The position numbers were made by a program, and so were the translations under genes. Positions 41,293-51,486 of a DNA stretch of 64,000 nt are shown one piece after another. A model generated the notes under the pieces. That model saw nothing but the letters and a program-made list of their open reading frames with translations. It was not told the DNA's origin and searched no databases. Position 1 is the stretch's first letter, and the number at the start of each line of letters is the position of its first letter. This DNA is from Parietichytrium sp. I65-24A (taxonomy: Eukaryota > Sar > Bigyra > Thraustochytrida > Thraustochytriidae): positions 238,096-302,095 of the forward strand of contig BLSF01000055.1 in the NCBI GenBank assembly GCA_012862575.1, in the 5' to 3' direction.

Positions 41293-43062
41293 ATGGGGTT
41301 GCTTGCGGTGGCGCTGAAGGTGTTTGGGCCGATAATTGACTATGTCGCCGTGAAACACCGGCCGCTGGCCATGATTTTGGTGGTGCTGCCACTGTCGTTC
41401 GTGGTGTCCAGGCTCATGGCGCTGAGAGACTGGGCCGTGAAGATGGCGCTGCCGGTGTCGTCGCACGAGGAGAAAGTGGCGAGGATTCAAAAGGAGGTGC
41501 AAAACCGTCTCAAGAGGCCAGCGGAGGAACGGAAATTCATGTGCACTGCAAGAGCGCCGTGGCAGAATCTGAGCACCCGCTTTGCGGACTACAAGAAGAA
41601 CAGCGACTGCATTTTTGTGGGCGACCTGGACAACATCCTTTCTCTTGACGAGGAAAATCTCATCGTGGAGCTCGAGCCGTTGGTGGACGTCGGGAAGATA
41701 ACCCGGTGGCTGCTTCCTCGTGGGTACATGCTTGCCACCACACTTGAGATCGAGGAGGCCACTATTGGCGGCCTTGCGATGGCTGTTGGCATGACCACGG
41801 CCAGCCACAAGTACGGCCTGCTTCAGGAAACTGTGGAGGAGTACGAGGTGGTTCTTGGCGATGGCCGTGTCGTGAAGGTCACAAAGGACAACGAATTTTC
41901 GGACTTGTACTACGCCCTTCCGTGGTCACACGGCAGCTTATGCTTGCTGTTAAAACTCCGCATGAAAGTCATCCGCGTCAAGCCATATGTTGAGGTAGTG
42001 TACCGCCCGATCAAGTCTGGGATGAAGGACTATTGCGAAGAAATCAAGAAGGTGTCCTTGGACGAGGACGCCGCCGATTTCGTGGAGGCTACCATCTTCA
42101 ACCGCAAAGAAGCCGTTGTAATGACAGGAACCTTCGTGAATGAGCCTGACCGGTCGAAGGGGCCAACAAACAACGTCGGTCTGTGGTACAAGCCGTGGTT
42201 CTACATTCATGTGCGCGACATGCTGCTCGGGCAAGCTCAACAAAAGATAGAGTATGTCCCGACATACGAGTACATCTTTCGGCACAACCGGGGCATATTC
42301 TGGACTTTGAAAGATCAGTAAGTTTTTGCTGTCTGAAACACAGCGCCATCATTTTGGCACCCTTGGCTTGCTTCTCGAACCTTTCATCTCTCTTACAATT
42401 TGACTCGCTGTTGCGAATTCTCTTCGTTTTCCGATAGGCTGCCGGAAAAATACGGAAACAACTTTTTCTTCCGTCTCTTCCTTGGGTGGCTTTGTCCGCC
42501 AAAAGTGCAATTTCTCAAACTCCCAGCCACCCCTGCGATTCGCAAAGAGATGATGACGCTGAGGGTGTATCAGGACATTGTACTTCCAATCAGCGTTCTC
42601 GAAGAAGCTGTTGAGAAGGCGGCAGATCTCTTTGAGATTTGGCCAATTCTCGTGTATCCGTCTCGAGTGTACGACCACGGGTCTCCATCCAAGCAAGGAA
42701 TTTTTCGAAAGCCGAGAAACGTTCTTCCAGGCACAGAGTACGAGATGTACTTTGACCTTGGTGTGTATGGTATTCCGCCAAAAATTCAGCAGGGAAAACC
42801 CTTTAAAACCGTGACCTGCATGAGAGAAATGGAGAAATTCACCCGCCGAGTGGGCGGCTGTCCGTTCCTTTACGCAGATACATTTATGGATCGCGAAGAA
42901 TTCGAAGAAATGGTTGATCTCAAGCTGTACGAACAAGTTCGTTCCAAGTACGAGAGTGACAAACACTTTCCACATCTCTACAACAAGACCTCGGGATGTC
43001 AATCCTATTCTTGGCAAAAGCTGTTGGCCGAAGAGCAAAAAATCGATAAGAAAGATCAATGA
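41293..43062 (+). CDS. DWF1: Delta(24)-sterol reductase, DWF1/DIMINUTO/DHCR24 type, two exons
   Basis: Exons 41293-42317 and 42438-43062 give 549 residues (plant DWF1 ~561, animal DHCR24 ~516). An N-terminal hydrophobic helix (about 30-45) anchors it to the ER. The FAD-binding region has SLDEENLIVELEPLVDVGKITRWLLPRG and then ATTLEIEEATIGGLAMAVG, followed by LQETVEEYEVVLGDGRVV and WSHGSLC. The C-terminal half has ALWPCR-equivalent LVYPSRVYDHG and the ending SYSWQKLLAEEQK. The enzyme reduces the delta-24 bond of sterol side chains using NADPH and FAD, a step in cholesterol or phytosterol synthesis. It is convergent with AP1G, 224 bp away. Confidence 0.95.
42318..42437 (+). other. DWF1 intron (120 nt)
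   Basis: The donor is GTAAGT at 42318 and the acceptor TTTTCCGATAG ends at 42437. Splicing completes a Gln codon and restores KDQLPEKYG. Confidence 0.9.
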
Positions 43063-43286
43063 GGACGAAAGACGCACTCTTGGGCCACAGGCTCTTTTAT
43101 TACGTATGCTCTCTCTCGAGCTCGGAAAAGGCAAGTATCTTTTTTTTTAATCTTTCTCCATATGTCATGTATTCAATATCGAAGGAATGCAACACAGCTG
43201 TACGCAAGTATCTGTCAAACTCCCGAGACATCAAGTGAAAGAGGAAATGGTAAAGAAGAAGAAGAAAGAAAGAAAAAGAGAGAAAA

Positions 43287-45985
43287 TCACAGGTTTGTTG
43301 GGAAGCCGCTCACAGTCGCTTGTTCGACAATGCTTTGGCCACCAGCAGTGTAGCTAACTTTGATTTTCATCACAATAGGCTTTGTACCTTGCATGCTGTT
43401 GACTAGAATAATCTTTTGCTGAACCTGCCCATTGCCATAAGGAGGCAAGACGTTCCCGGATGGGGACTCCATCCTCAGGGAAATAAACTTTGGCACTGCT
43501 GCCTGGAACAAAAAGTTAGACACCTCGTCCGAACCATTGTTAACATAAGATGCGGTCACGATCACCTGCTTATCTTCGTTTCCACGCTGTAGGTGCAAAG
43601 TGACCTTCACACCGTTCTTCTCAAACGCGTTTACAGGAGGAAAGGACTCTGCCGCGGCTTGAGGAGCAAAACCTCCGTTGCCAGATGACATGGACCCGCC
43701 ACCGCCACCGAAGAGTTCAAGCAAGTCATTTCCACCACTAGAGCTAGGAGCTGCCGGAGGCGCTGCGGATGAGGAGGAACTGCCACTGAAGATCCCCGCA
43801 AGGAGGTCGACATCACTACTTCCGGATTGCGGAGCTGGGGCAGAGGATGACACGTCCCCACCTCCAAAGATCCCGTCCAGGAGATCGCCAGTGTCGCTCG
43901 CCGCAGCAGACTTGCTCGCCTTCTTCTTGGAGGCCTTGGGCTCGCCGTCACTATCGGAGGCGTCGTCGCTATCCGAATCGTCGCTGCTCTCGCTGCCAGA
44001 ATTGCCATAATCATCGCTCTCATCACCCTTCACAAGCGGAGTTACACGACGCTGGGCCATCTCTTCGTCGGTCGGCACCGGCATCTGGGCAAGCCAGGAT
44101 TCGCGCAGCGAAGAGTCGAACCCATTGGAGACCAAGGCAGAAAACTCGCAGGACCTTGCCTGAAGCTCCATAGATATGCTCTTACTATAGGTCTGAAGAA
44201 GCTCCAGGATGCGGCTTTGCGACTCGCTGAACCGAACAGAGAGCTTTGCATACGCGGTGAGTACCATACCTTTCGAGCTGGAGTTGCATGCGTGGTGTGT
44301 TCGCACAGCCTCCAATACATCGATCACACTGCCTTCGGAGACCGCTTCATAGTACTCACCGTCTGCCTCATACTTTTCAACTGGACTAAAAAGAAGTGGA
44401 GCGTACTCTCCCAGGGCCCACACCGCGGTGTAAATAAGCCCGGTCTCGGAACACTTCTCCTTGAGTGCCAGGTAGAGTCTGTGCACCACCTGCGGCCGAA
44501 ACTCTTCTGCTTCTGGCTGACCTATCAACGCAACAGCAGTTTGCCAGACATGGTCAGCAACATTGCTTCCCGCGATGCATAGCATGGAAATAAGGGTGTG
44601 CGTGTGCCACCTTTTGTTTGGAGCAAACTGAAGCGCGGCGCTAGCCAGCCTGGAGCAGAGATCTTTCTTCTGCTCCGCAGTCGCGATCGCGAGGTAGTTG
44701 ATAATCTCCTTGGACAAGGTCTCGATGCTGCCCGCAGAGATGAGAGAAAATACAAGATCAATCGCGCGGACGCGAATCGACACGTCGGCATCCCTCAGAC
44801 AGTCCACGATGGTGTCGCGGTGGCGCTGCACCGCCTCTTTGTCCACGTCGACGACTTTGCCGAGCATGTTGAGAGCGACGTACCTGATGTTATTGTCGCG
44901 ATTTTGCAAGAAACGACCGAGAATGTTCACAGCGAGCACGCGAAGACCGTCTTCGCACTCGATCGAAAAAATTGTTCGCACGCACTCATACAGGATGGCA
45001 TTTCCTGCCGTCCTGTTGCCCTCTGTGTTGGTGGCGACCTGGGCAAGAATATCGTTCATCGATTCAGCGGCACCACTGTGGCCAGCGCCGAGCTGAGCCA
45101 GAAGGCGAAGTAGCTGCACCTGCAGAAAAGGGTCGATCACGCCATTTACGTCGTACTCTGGCGCATAGCTGCTGAGCACAAGAGCCTTTAGGCACTTTAC
45201 AATCTGTGGAACGGCTTTACGGGCCTTCTTCAGAAAGTGAGGGTGGTTCTCAGCAACTTCCAGGAGAGCAGTCGCACCGGTCAGCATAACAGCGTGGTTG
45301 CGGTCCTGCAGCAGACCGATGACCACTGGCACAAAGTCCTCCACCATGTCTGGCACCTTTTGAAAGATCTGAATCGCGCACAGAGCAGCCTTTTTACGGA
45401 CATACACGTTGGCGTTCGACAACAGCTTGAGCACCTGGCCGCAGAGATCGCGGAGCATGTCTGGATTCGAGATGTTCCCCAAGGCCGCCAGAGCAAGGCC
45501 CTGCACGTACACATTCTTGTGGGAAAGGTCCGAGGACAGCGAGTTGGTAACTGTGAACATGAGCAACATCCAACCAACGTCAGCATTCCAGGAGTGAAAA
45601 TTCATCTACAAAAACGAAGACCGCCGAGCCCTCTTGGCACACAAACCAAAACACCCACCCCCTTCAAAAAACTGAAAAACTCACCAAGCGTTAGCACCTC
45701 CGAAGTATTCTCCACGAGGATGGAGAGCGCCAGATAACCTATCCTCTTATCCAAAAACCGCGGGCTCGCGATGAGCTTGAGCGCCTCCATCTGTCCAAAA
45801 TGCGACGGGTACCCGAGCATGTGCACAAACAGCAGCTTGGCCACATTGCGGTGCCGAAAAGTATTGTCCTCGCCTTTGAACGAAGTCCTGATAAGAGCGC
45901 ACTCTTTCAAAATCACCGCTCGCTCCTCCGAAGACGTCTTGCACGCCCGCACATTTCGGATCAAATCGCGCAACTTGATGCTCAT
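43287..45985 (-). CDS. AP1G: AP-1 complex subunit gamma (gamma-adaptin), two exons
   Basis: Exons 45985-45685 and 45550-43287 (minus) give 854 residues, near the usual ~820-880. It begins [17 protein letters not shown] and continues [27 protein letters not shown]. After the splice comes [13 protein letters not shown]. An ARM-like trunk occupies ~1-590. A disordered Ser/Asp-rich hinge follows (~600-720) with repeated DLLDGIF, DLLAGIF and DLLELF segments that may bind clathrin. The C-terminal ear (~735-854) contains [14 protein letters not shown] and [16 protein letters not shown]. Gamma-adaptin is the large subunit of the clathrin adaptor at the trans-Golgi and endosomes. The leader on the coding strand is purine-rich. 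Confidence 0.95.
45551..45684 (-). other. AP1G intron (134 nt)
   Basis: The donor is GTGAGT (45684-45679, minus strand) and the acceptor TTCACAG ends at 45551, with a TGCTGAC branch-like motif about 30 nt before it. Splicing restores VLTLVTNSL. Confidence 0.9.
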
Positions 45986-46500
45986 CTTTTCACTTCCTTT
46001 CTCCTGTCTCCTTTCTCCTGTCTCCTATTCGCGCCACAACACGCTGCTAGTTTCCCCGACAGCCCTCTTTTCGCCGACGCTCCCGCCAATATTTGCACAC
46101 AATCTCCACTATGTGTCTGTGTCCCCTCCTTGCCCGCCGATCCGCCACGCAAAAACAAGCAAGCAACCGAGACGCTAGCGAGGTGCTGGGAAAATCTCTA
46201 GCGATTCTCCGCGACGAGTGTGCCCGCGCGCCCCTCGGGAAAATTTGTGCGGCGAATTAAAGCGTACGCGCGGATGGGACGCTGAGGAGGAGGGAAAAAA
46301 TGAGAAAAAAAGTTTCACGGAGCCGACGACAGCGGTTTGGCAGAAACATAGAGGGGTACGGGGCGATAGGTTGCGCTAATATTTGGGTTCCGCATTAGGT
46401 TGTTAAGAGATAATGTGTGGTTTAGTGCTGTGCGATGCGCGACAGAGGGTAAATAGTCGCTTAGTGCCCCCAAACCACGTGGATGCAGTATCTTTTCCAC

Positions 46501-46580
46501 TGCCATGGGATTCGAACCCGGTTCACCAAGGCGATACTCTCATCGCCACCATTTGAGGCATCTGAGGCATCTGGGCACAG
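46501..46580 (-). other. tRNA-like sequence, not a functional tRNA
   Basis: On the minus strand a perfect B-box/T-loop (GGGTTCGAATCCC) follows a hairpin GGCGAT..ATCGCC and an A-box-like TGCCTCAAATGG. No acceptor stem or regular anticodon arm can be drawn, so it looks like a degenerate tRNA or tRNA-derived element. Confidence 0.4.
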
Positions 46581-47175
46581 TAAGATCCTAAATAACGAAA
46601 CGACTACGAACCTGAAGATATATAGTGGAATTCGGGAGCCTTCCTTCTTTGTCGTTCTGTGACTACTGTGAATCACAGAAAAGTTTGCGAAAGATCTTTT
46701 CAACTTTTACTGTTGTAACATCGTGTCATTCGAACGAGCACAACCAAAGACACCATTGTAAAGAGCAAAAGAGCAAAAGATCAAAATCAATTACATCACA
46801 AACACATTGAAAAAAAACAAAACAAAAACGAGCTAAAAGATACAACAAGAACGAGAATGCGAAAAATCATCGCTTGCAAACCTCACTCACAGAACCCATC
46901 CCGGCTTACCCAATCGACTAACCACCCCTACTGTCCCAACTGTCGCCACACAATTCCACTCTTCGCTGTGCGCGCTCTGCACCGCGTACACTGGGACACT
47001 GGGACACTGGGACTGCGGGACACTACTGTGGGACAGAGGGTCAGAGGGGCAAGTGTGGGGCGAGACGCAAAGGCGCGGACAGGAGTGCGGCGCGTGTGAC
47101 TACGTTGACGGTTGGAAGTGTTGGAAGTGTTGGAAGAATAGGAAGGGAGCTGGGCCGACAAGGATTTTGGAGAGG

Positions 47176-47183
47176 TATATAAA
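47176..47183 (+). promoter_or_regulatory. TATA box candidate for TPP2
   Basis: TATATAAA lies 104 bp before the TPP2 ATG, within the AT-rich stretch to about 47199. Confidence 0.4.
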
Positions 47184-47286
47184 TATATAACTTATATTTT
47201 GAGCCGGAACTGGAAAGTATCGAAAGCTGGAAATCGGAAGATTGTTTAGAGGAGTGGGGGACTGATAGCAGCGTGGAATTGGTAAA

Positions 47287-50200
47287 ATGAGCTTCGAGTT
47301 CCCAGATGATGGCATCATGCCGAAGAAGCCTTGTCAGGCGGAGATGTTCTTGCAGCATAACCCGGAATACGATGGGCGTAAAGTTGTCGTGGCGATTCTG
47401 GACACTGGTGTGGATCCGGGAGCACAAGGGCTCCAAATGACGCCCGATGGCAAGAAGAAAATGGTCGGTTTGCTGGACACTTCAGGAGGGGGAGATGTGG
47501 ACATGTCCAAGATCGTAAGCTCTGTGATCCGCGAGGAAGACGACGCGTTCGTTATCCAGGGAGTCACAAACAAGGAGCTCAAGGTCCCCAAGACCGTGGA
47601 TAATCCTTCCGGTGAATGGCACGTCGGGGCCAAGGCGGTTTATCAACTGTTCCCTGGGCTGCTCGTGTCTCGCATGAAGAGCCTCCGCAAGGAGAAACGG
47701 TCGGAGGCAAACTCGCAGGCTCGAGTGAAGGCGCAGCTAGAATTGGAGGAATTTGACGCCAAGCACAATGTCTCAGGCAAGAAAGCGTCGCTACCTCGAA
47801 ATCTCATGCTGGACAGAAATGAGCTCAAGGCAAGAATAGACTTCCTCACTGCGGACGAAAAGTCATGGGTTGACCAAGGTCCAGTCGCGGATTGTGTGGT
47901 GTGGAAGGACTCGAAGGACGTATTTTGGGCACTGGTGGACACTTCGTTCACAGGGGATATGCGCAAGCAAAGGCCACTTCGAGACTTTGCCGCATATGAC
48001 GACGATGAAAGATTTGAATTCGACAAGTGGGATGAAGAGACACAACTCAACTTTGCGGTCAACATCTTCCAGCATGGCAATCTCCTCAGTATTGTAGTCG
48101 ATTCCGGTGCTCACGGAACGCACGTAGCTTCGATCGTTGCGGGATATCACCCAGATTGCCCTGAGATGAACGGCGTGGCACCAGGTGCTCAACTCATATC
48201 AATGAGAATCGGCGATGGCCGCCTGGACGGCATGGAAACGGGAGCCGCTATCATCCGTGCACTCAACGCCTGTGCTGAGCTTGGCGTGGATGTTATCAAC
48301 ATGAGCTTTGGAGAGCCTACCCGACTGCCAGAATATGGTAGAATCGCCGAGTTGTCTCGCGAGCTAGTGGAGAAGCACGGTGTGGTGTTCGTATCAAGCG
48401 CTGGCAATGCTGGCCCGGCCCTCAGCACAGTCGGGGCACCGGGATCTACAACCTCAGCCCTGATTGGGGTCGGCGCTTACGTGGAGCCTCAGATGATGCT
48501 AGCAGCATATGGCATGAAGCCGGGCGTGACCCCAAACCCGATCAACTACACCTGGTCATCGCGAGGACCGGCTTACAACGGCCAACTCGGAGTCACGATA
48601 TCTGCTCCAGGTGCCGCCATCGTGTCCGTCCCCGAGTGGACACTCACAAAGTCTCGTCTCATGAATGGGACGTCGATGGCTTCTCCTAATGCGGCAGGAT
48701 GCATTGCACTCCTCATCTCCGGCCTGAAAGCGCGCGGCATCAAGTATGCGCCTTGGACAATCAAGCGCGCTATTGAGGCCACGGCGTCATGGATTCCGAA
48801 AGTAGAGGCAGCTTCTCAGGGGAGAGGGCTGCTTCAGGTATCCAAAGCGTTCGAGAGCTTGATTCAACCCCCAGTTGGGATACACGCAGTGGCGCTGTAC
48901 TCTGTTGCAGTCACATCCACGGAATCACGTGCCAACGCCGGGCCAGCCGGTGGCATCTACATTAGGGAGCCCTGGGAGTCGCAGCCAGCTGGAGTGCGCG
49001 AGTTTGTTGTGAATGTGACTCCCAAATTCCCAGAGCACCAAGTTGACTCGCGAGAGGATCGCCTCAAGACTTTCTCAGAGCGCATCTTCTTTGAGAAAAA
49101 AGACCACAATCTTTTGGAGGCCAAACTGAATTTGCGCTGCACCGAAAGCTGGATTTCCGCCCCTCCATACATATTTATGAATGCCATTACCAAAGCCTTT
49201 CGCGTGGCTGTGGACCTAAGCGCATTGCCAACTTCAGCGGATGGGAACCACCAGGTACCGTTCGGATACGTTGAGGCGTATGATCCCGAGGAGCCCTCGA
49301 GCGCCGGCCCACTTTTCAGCGTTCCGGTTACAGTCATTCGAGCTGAAACATGTGATCTTGCTCGAGATGGCAGTGCTCTAGCAAGCCAGAGTGCCGTTGA
49401 CCCGGCAGCTTCAGTTGCTCGGATCAGGTATATCCCATACAAAAAGTACTCCAATGTTCCCTTTAGCCCGGGCCACATTGTACGCCACTTTGTTGCGGTG
49501 CCTCGCGGAGCGAGCTGGATGGACGTTCATATCAAACCGTCTGAAAGCGGGCACTCGACTGTGCCGAACGGATCCTCTCGAACATTTTACGTGCACTGCC
49601 TTCAAATGAACCAGCAGTCCCAGTACAAGATGGATGAGCTTTCTTCGTCGGTGCAGCTCCGCCAAGAGCCTGGGGTGATTGCCACACGAAGCATGCCTGT
49701 CACCGAAGACGGGACTGTAGAGGTCTGCATTTCACAATTCTGGAGCAGCCTGGGTGAAGGCAATGTAGACATAGAGGTTATTTTTAACGGTATATCCCCG
49801 TTCCCTCGCAACCTCGTCATAAATTCCAACTCTGGCGGGCTGGCAAGAGTAGATGTTCGCGCCGACCTTGCGATGTCAGGCTTGAATCCATCTGCCAAAC
49901 TGAAGTCATGGTCTCAGGCCGTGCGCCCGGTTTCGCACTTGACGAGTCTCACCGTGCAATCCAAAGACTCCTACCGCGATGCAATTCTTGGCGCTTTTCC
50001 GCCTTCACGGCGCCCTACTTATGGGCTTACACTGACCTACAACTTTTCTCAGTCTGAAGGTGGAAAGGTCATTTTGCGATTTCCTTGGGTGGACAAGTTT
50101 CTGTATGAGTCCCCTGTTGACTCGCAGATGTGCATGATTTTCGATGCCAACAAAAAGCTCATTGCCTGCCGCGATGCCTGGCCAAAATCGGTGGACATTC

Positions 50201-51486
50201 CCGAGGGGGAAATAACCGCACGAATCTGCATTCGACACGAAGACCCGAACATCTTGGAGCGCTTCGAAGAGATGCCATTGATTCTGGAGCGGTCCCTGAG
50301 TTCGGAGATTTCGCTATCAGTGCATAAAACCTCAACGGGTGCGACTGTTGGCAAGAGCAGCTTTCAAAGGAAACTTTTGCAAAAGGGCGAGACCTGTGCA
50401 GTGTTTTTCGCAGCACCACTGTGGAAAGACGTCCAAAAGAAGCTCCCCAAAGGCGTTCAAGCTGGAGATGTCTTGCACGGGTCAGTAACTTATGGGAAGC
50501 GAAGCAAGCGCGACACTGCGGCAGCTGGGGCCGATGACAGACCAGGTGGGTACCCTGTTGAGTGGACCATCATCACTGCCCCTGGCAGCAAACCGGACGA
50601 GCCTACGTTGAAAGCCGGGAAGGCGGCCGAGGAAGCTGAGCAGAATGACGACGTGGCGTACTATCAGCAAGTAACCAGCCCGATGATCAAGACCAAGCTT
50701 AAATTGCTGAGCGACTTGTCGAGCAAGGGGGCGGAAAAAACTAGGACATTATTTGAATCAACCTGCAGCGAGCTTGAAGTGATTTTGGAGAAAATTCCTG
50801 CAAACGCGCAGAATGATGAGGCAGTTGGTGAAGATGTAGGAAGCCATGTATCCGCACTGTACCGCCACAGACTTGCACATGCTCTTGCAGTGAACAAAGA
50901 CAAGCTTCCTGTGATGCTGAAGCCAAAAGGGGATGGGGCTGAAATTGAGAGCGCTTCCGAGAAGGTGACTTCGGTCATTGCTCTCTGCGACGAACTGATT
51001 GCCCGCTTGAAACCTGAGGAGATTCTTCTCGCGCTCGCGAAGGCGAGATCAGGCAAGGATATCGACGGAATTTCTCCATCCGAGAAAGAGAAGCAGTTAT
51101 CGAAAACTTTGGAGGAACGCAAGAAATTGCTTTTGGAAGTGCTCGTGGTGAAGCAGTATGCGTCATACTTTGAGGTGCAAGCTTCGGAGGAGGATCTTTT
51201 GAATCAACTGTTGGATGCCAAGCCTGGCGCATTAATCGACCAGCTACGACTCGACCGCAGCGTATTCCAGAACAGGATTGGCATGGCGCTCAATGCAGTC
51301 GAGGCCATGATCGGTTCCGCAAAAGCAGAGAAGTCTAGCGATCTTTTATCGATTCCAAACGGCCACAGTGATTTGATCAAGCACAAGCTTGATTTGATGC
51401 GATCCCTTGGCTGGGCGGACTTGGCACAGGACCTGGAGCTGTCAACCATCCCCCTCTCTTTCCCCTCCGCCTACCCTTTGTTTTAG
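47287..51486 (+). CDS. TPP2: Tripeptidyl-peptidase II (subtilisin-family giant protease)
   Basis: 1399 residues with no intron (animal 1249-1441). The subtilisin triad is visible. Asp39 lies in VVVAILDTGVDPGA, His276 in DSGAHGTHVASIVAG and Ser463 in LMNGTSMASPNAAG; the oxyanion Asn374 is in SSAGNAGPA. As in the family, a long insert of ~200 residues separates Asp and His. The large C-terminal part (~530-1399) contains the TPP2 domains that assemble stacked strands, including YIREPWES and PYKKYSNVPFSPGHI. TPP2 removes tripeptides from peptide N termini in the cytosol, downstream of the proteasome. The very start MSFEFPDDGIMPKK fits the conserved family N terminus. Confidence 0.96.
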   Translation: MSFEFPDDGIMPKKPCQAEMFLQHNPEYDGRKVVVAILDTGVDPGAQGLQMTPDGKKKMVGLLDTSGGGDVDMSKIVSSVIREEDDAFVIQGVTNKELKVPKTVDNPSGEWHVGAKAVYQLFPGLLVSRMKSLRKEKRSEANSQARVKAQLELEEFDAKHNVSGKKASLPRNLMLDRNELKARIDFLTADEKSWVDQGPVADCVVWKDSKDVFWALVDTSFTGDMRKQRPLRDFAAYDDDERFEFDKWDEETQLNFAVNIFQHGNLLSIVVDSGAHGTHVASIVAGYHPDCPEMNGVAPGAQLISMRIGDGRLDGMETGAAIIRALNACAELGVDVINMSFGEPTRLPEYGRIAELSRELVEKHGVVFVSSAGNAGPALSTVGAPGSTTSALIGVGAYVEPQMMLAAYGMKPGVTPNPINYTWSSRGPAYNGQLGVTISAPGAAIVSVPEWTLTKSRLMNGTSMASPNAAGCIALLISGLKARGIKYAPWTIKRAIEATASWIPKVEAASQGRGLLQVSKAFESLIQPPVGIHAVALYSVAVTSTESRANAGPAGGIYIREPWESQPAGVREFVVNVTPKFPEHQVDSREDRLKTFSERIFFEKKDHNLLEAKLNLRCTESWISAPPYIFMNAITKAFRVAVDLSALPTSADGNHQVPFGYVEAYDPEEPSSAGPLFSVPVTVIRAETCDLARDGSALASQSAVDPAASVARIRYIPYKKYSNVPFSPGHIVRHFVAVPRGASWMDVHIKPSESGHSTVPNGSSRTFYVHCLQMNQQSQYKMDELSSSVQLRQEPGVIATRSMPVTEDGTVEVCISQFWSSLGEGNVDIEVIFNGISPFPRNLVINSNSGGLARVDVRADLAMSGLNPSAKLKSWSQAVRPVSHLTSLTVQSKDSYRDAILGAFPPSRRPTYGLTLTYNFSQSEGGKVILRFPWVDKFLYESPVDSQMCMIFDANKKLIACRDAWPKSVDIPEGEITARICIRHEDPNILERFEEMPLILERSLSSEISLSVHKTSTGATVGKSSFQRKLLQKGETCAVFFAAPLWKDVQKKLPKGVQAGDVLHGSVTYGKRSKRDTAAAGADDRPGGYPVEWTIITAPGSKPDEPTLKAGKAAEEAEQNDDVAYYQQVTSPMIKTKLKLLSDLSSKGAEKTRTLFESTCSELEVILEKIPANAQNDEAVGEDVGSHVSALYRHRLAHALAVNKDKLPVMLKPKGDGAEIESASEKVTSVIALCDELIARLKPEEILLALAKARSGKDIDGISPSEKEKQLSKTLEERKKLLLEVLVVKQYASYFEVQASEEDLLNQLLDAKPGALIDQLRLDRSVFQNRIGMALNAVEAMIGSAKAEKSSDLLSIPNGHSDLIKHKLDLMRSLGWADLAQDLELSTIPLSFPSAYPLF

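Larger units (their letters stand above)
45986..47286. other. Divergent intergenic region AP1G / TPP2
   Basis: 1.3 kb. It holds a purine-rich AP1G leader (GGAGACAGGAGAAA repeats on the minus strand, 45986-46030), a tRNA-like remnant at about 46500-46580, GGGACACTG repeats at about 46991-47025, and a TATA box at 47176. No protein gene seen. Confidence 0.55.

Noticed and set aside
46501-46580. Selenocysteine or serine tRNA on the minus strand
   Set aside because: No 7-9 bp acceptor stem, T stem has only three pairs and no proper anticodon loop.
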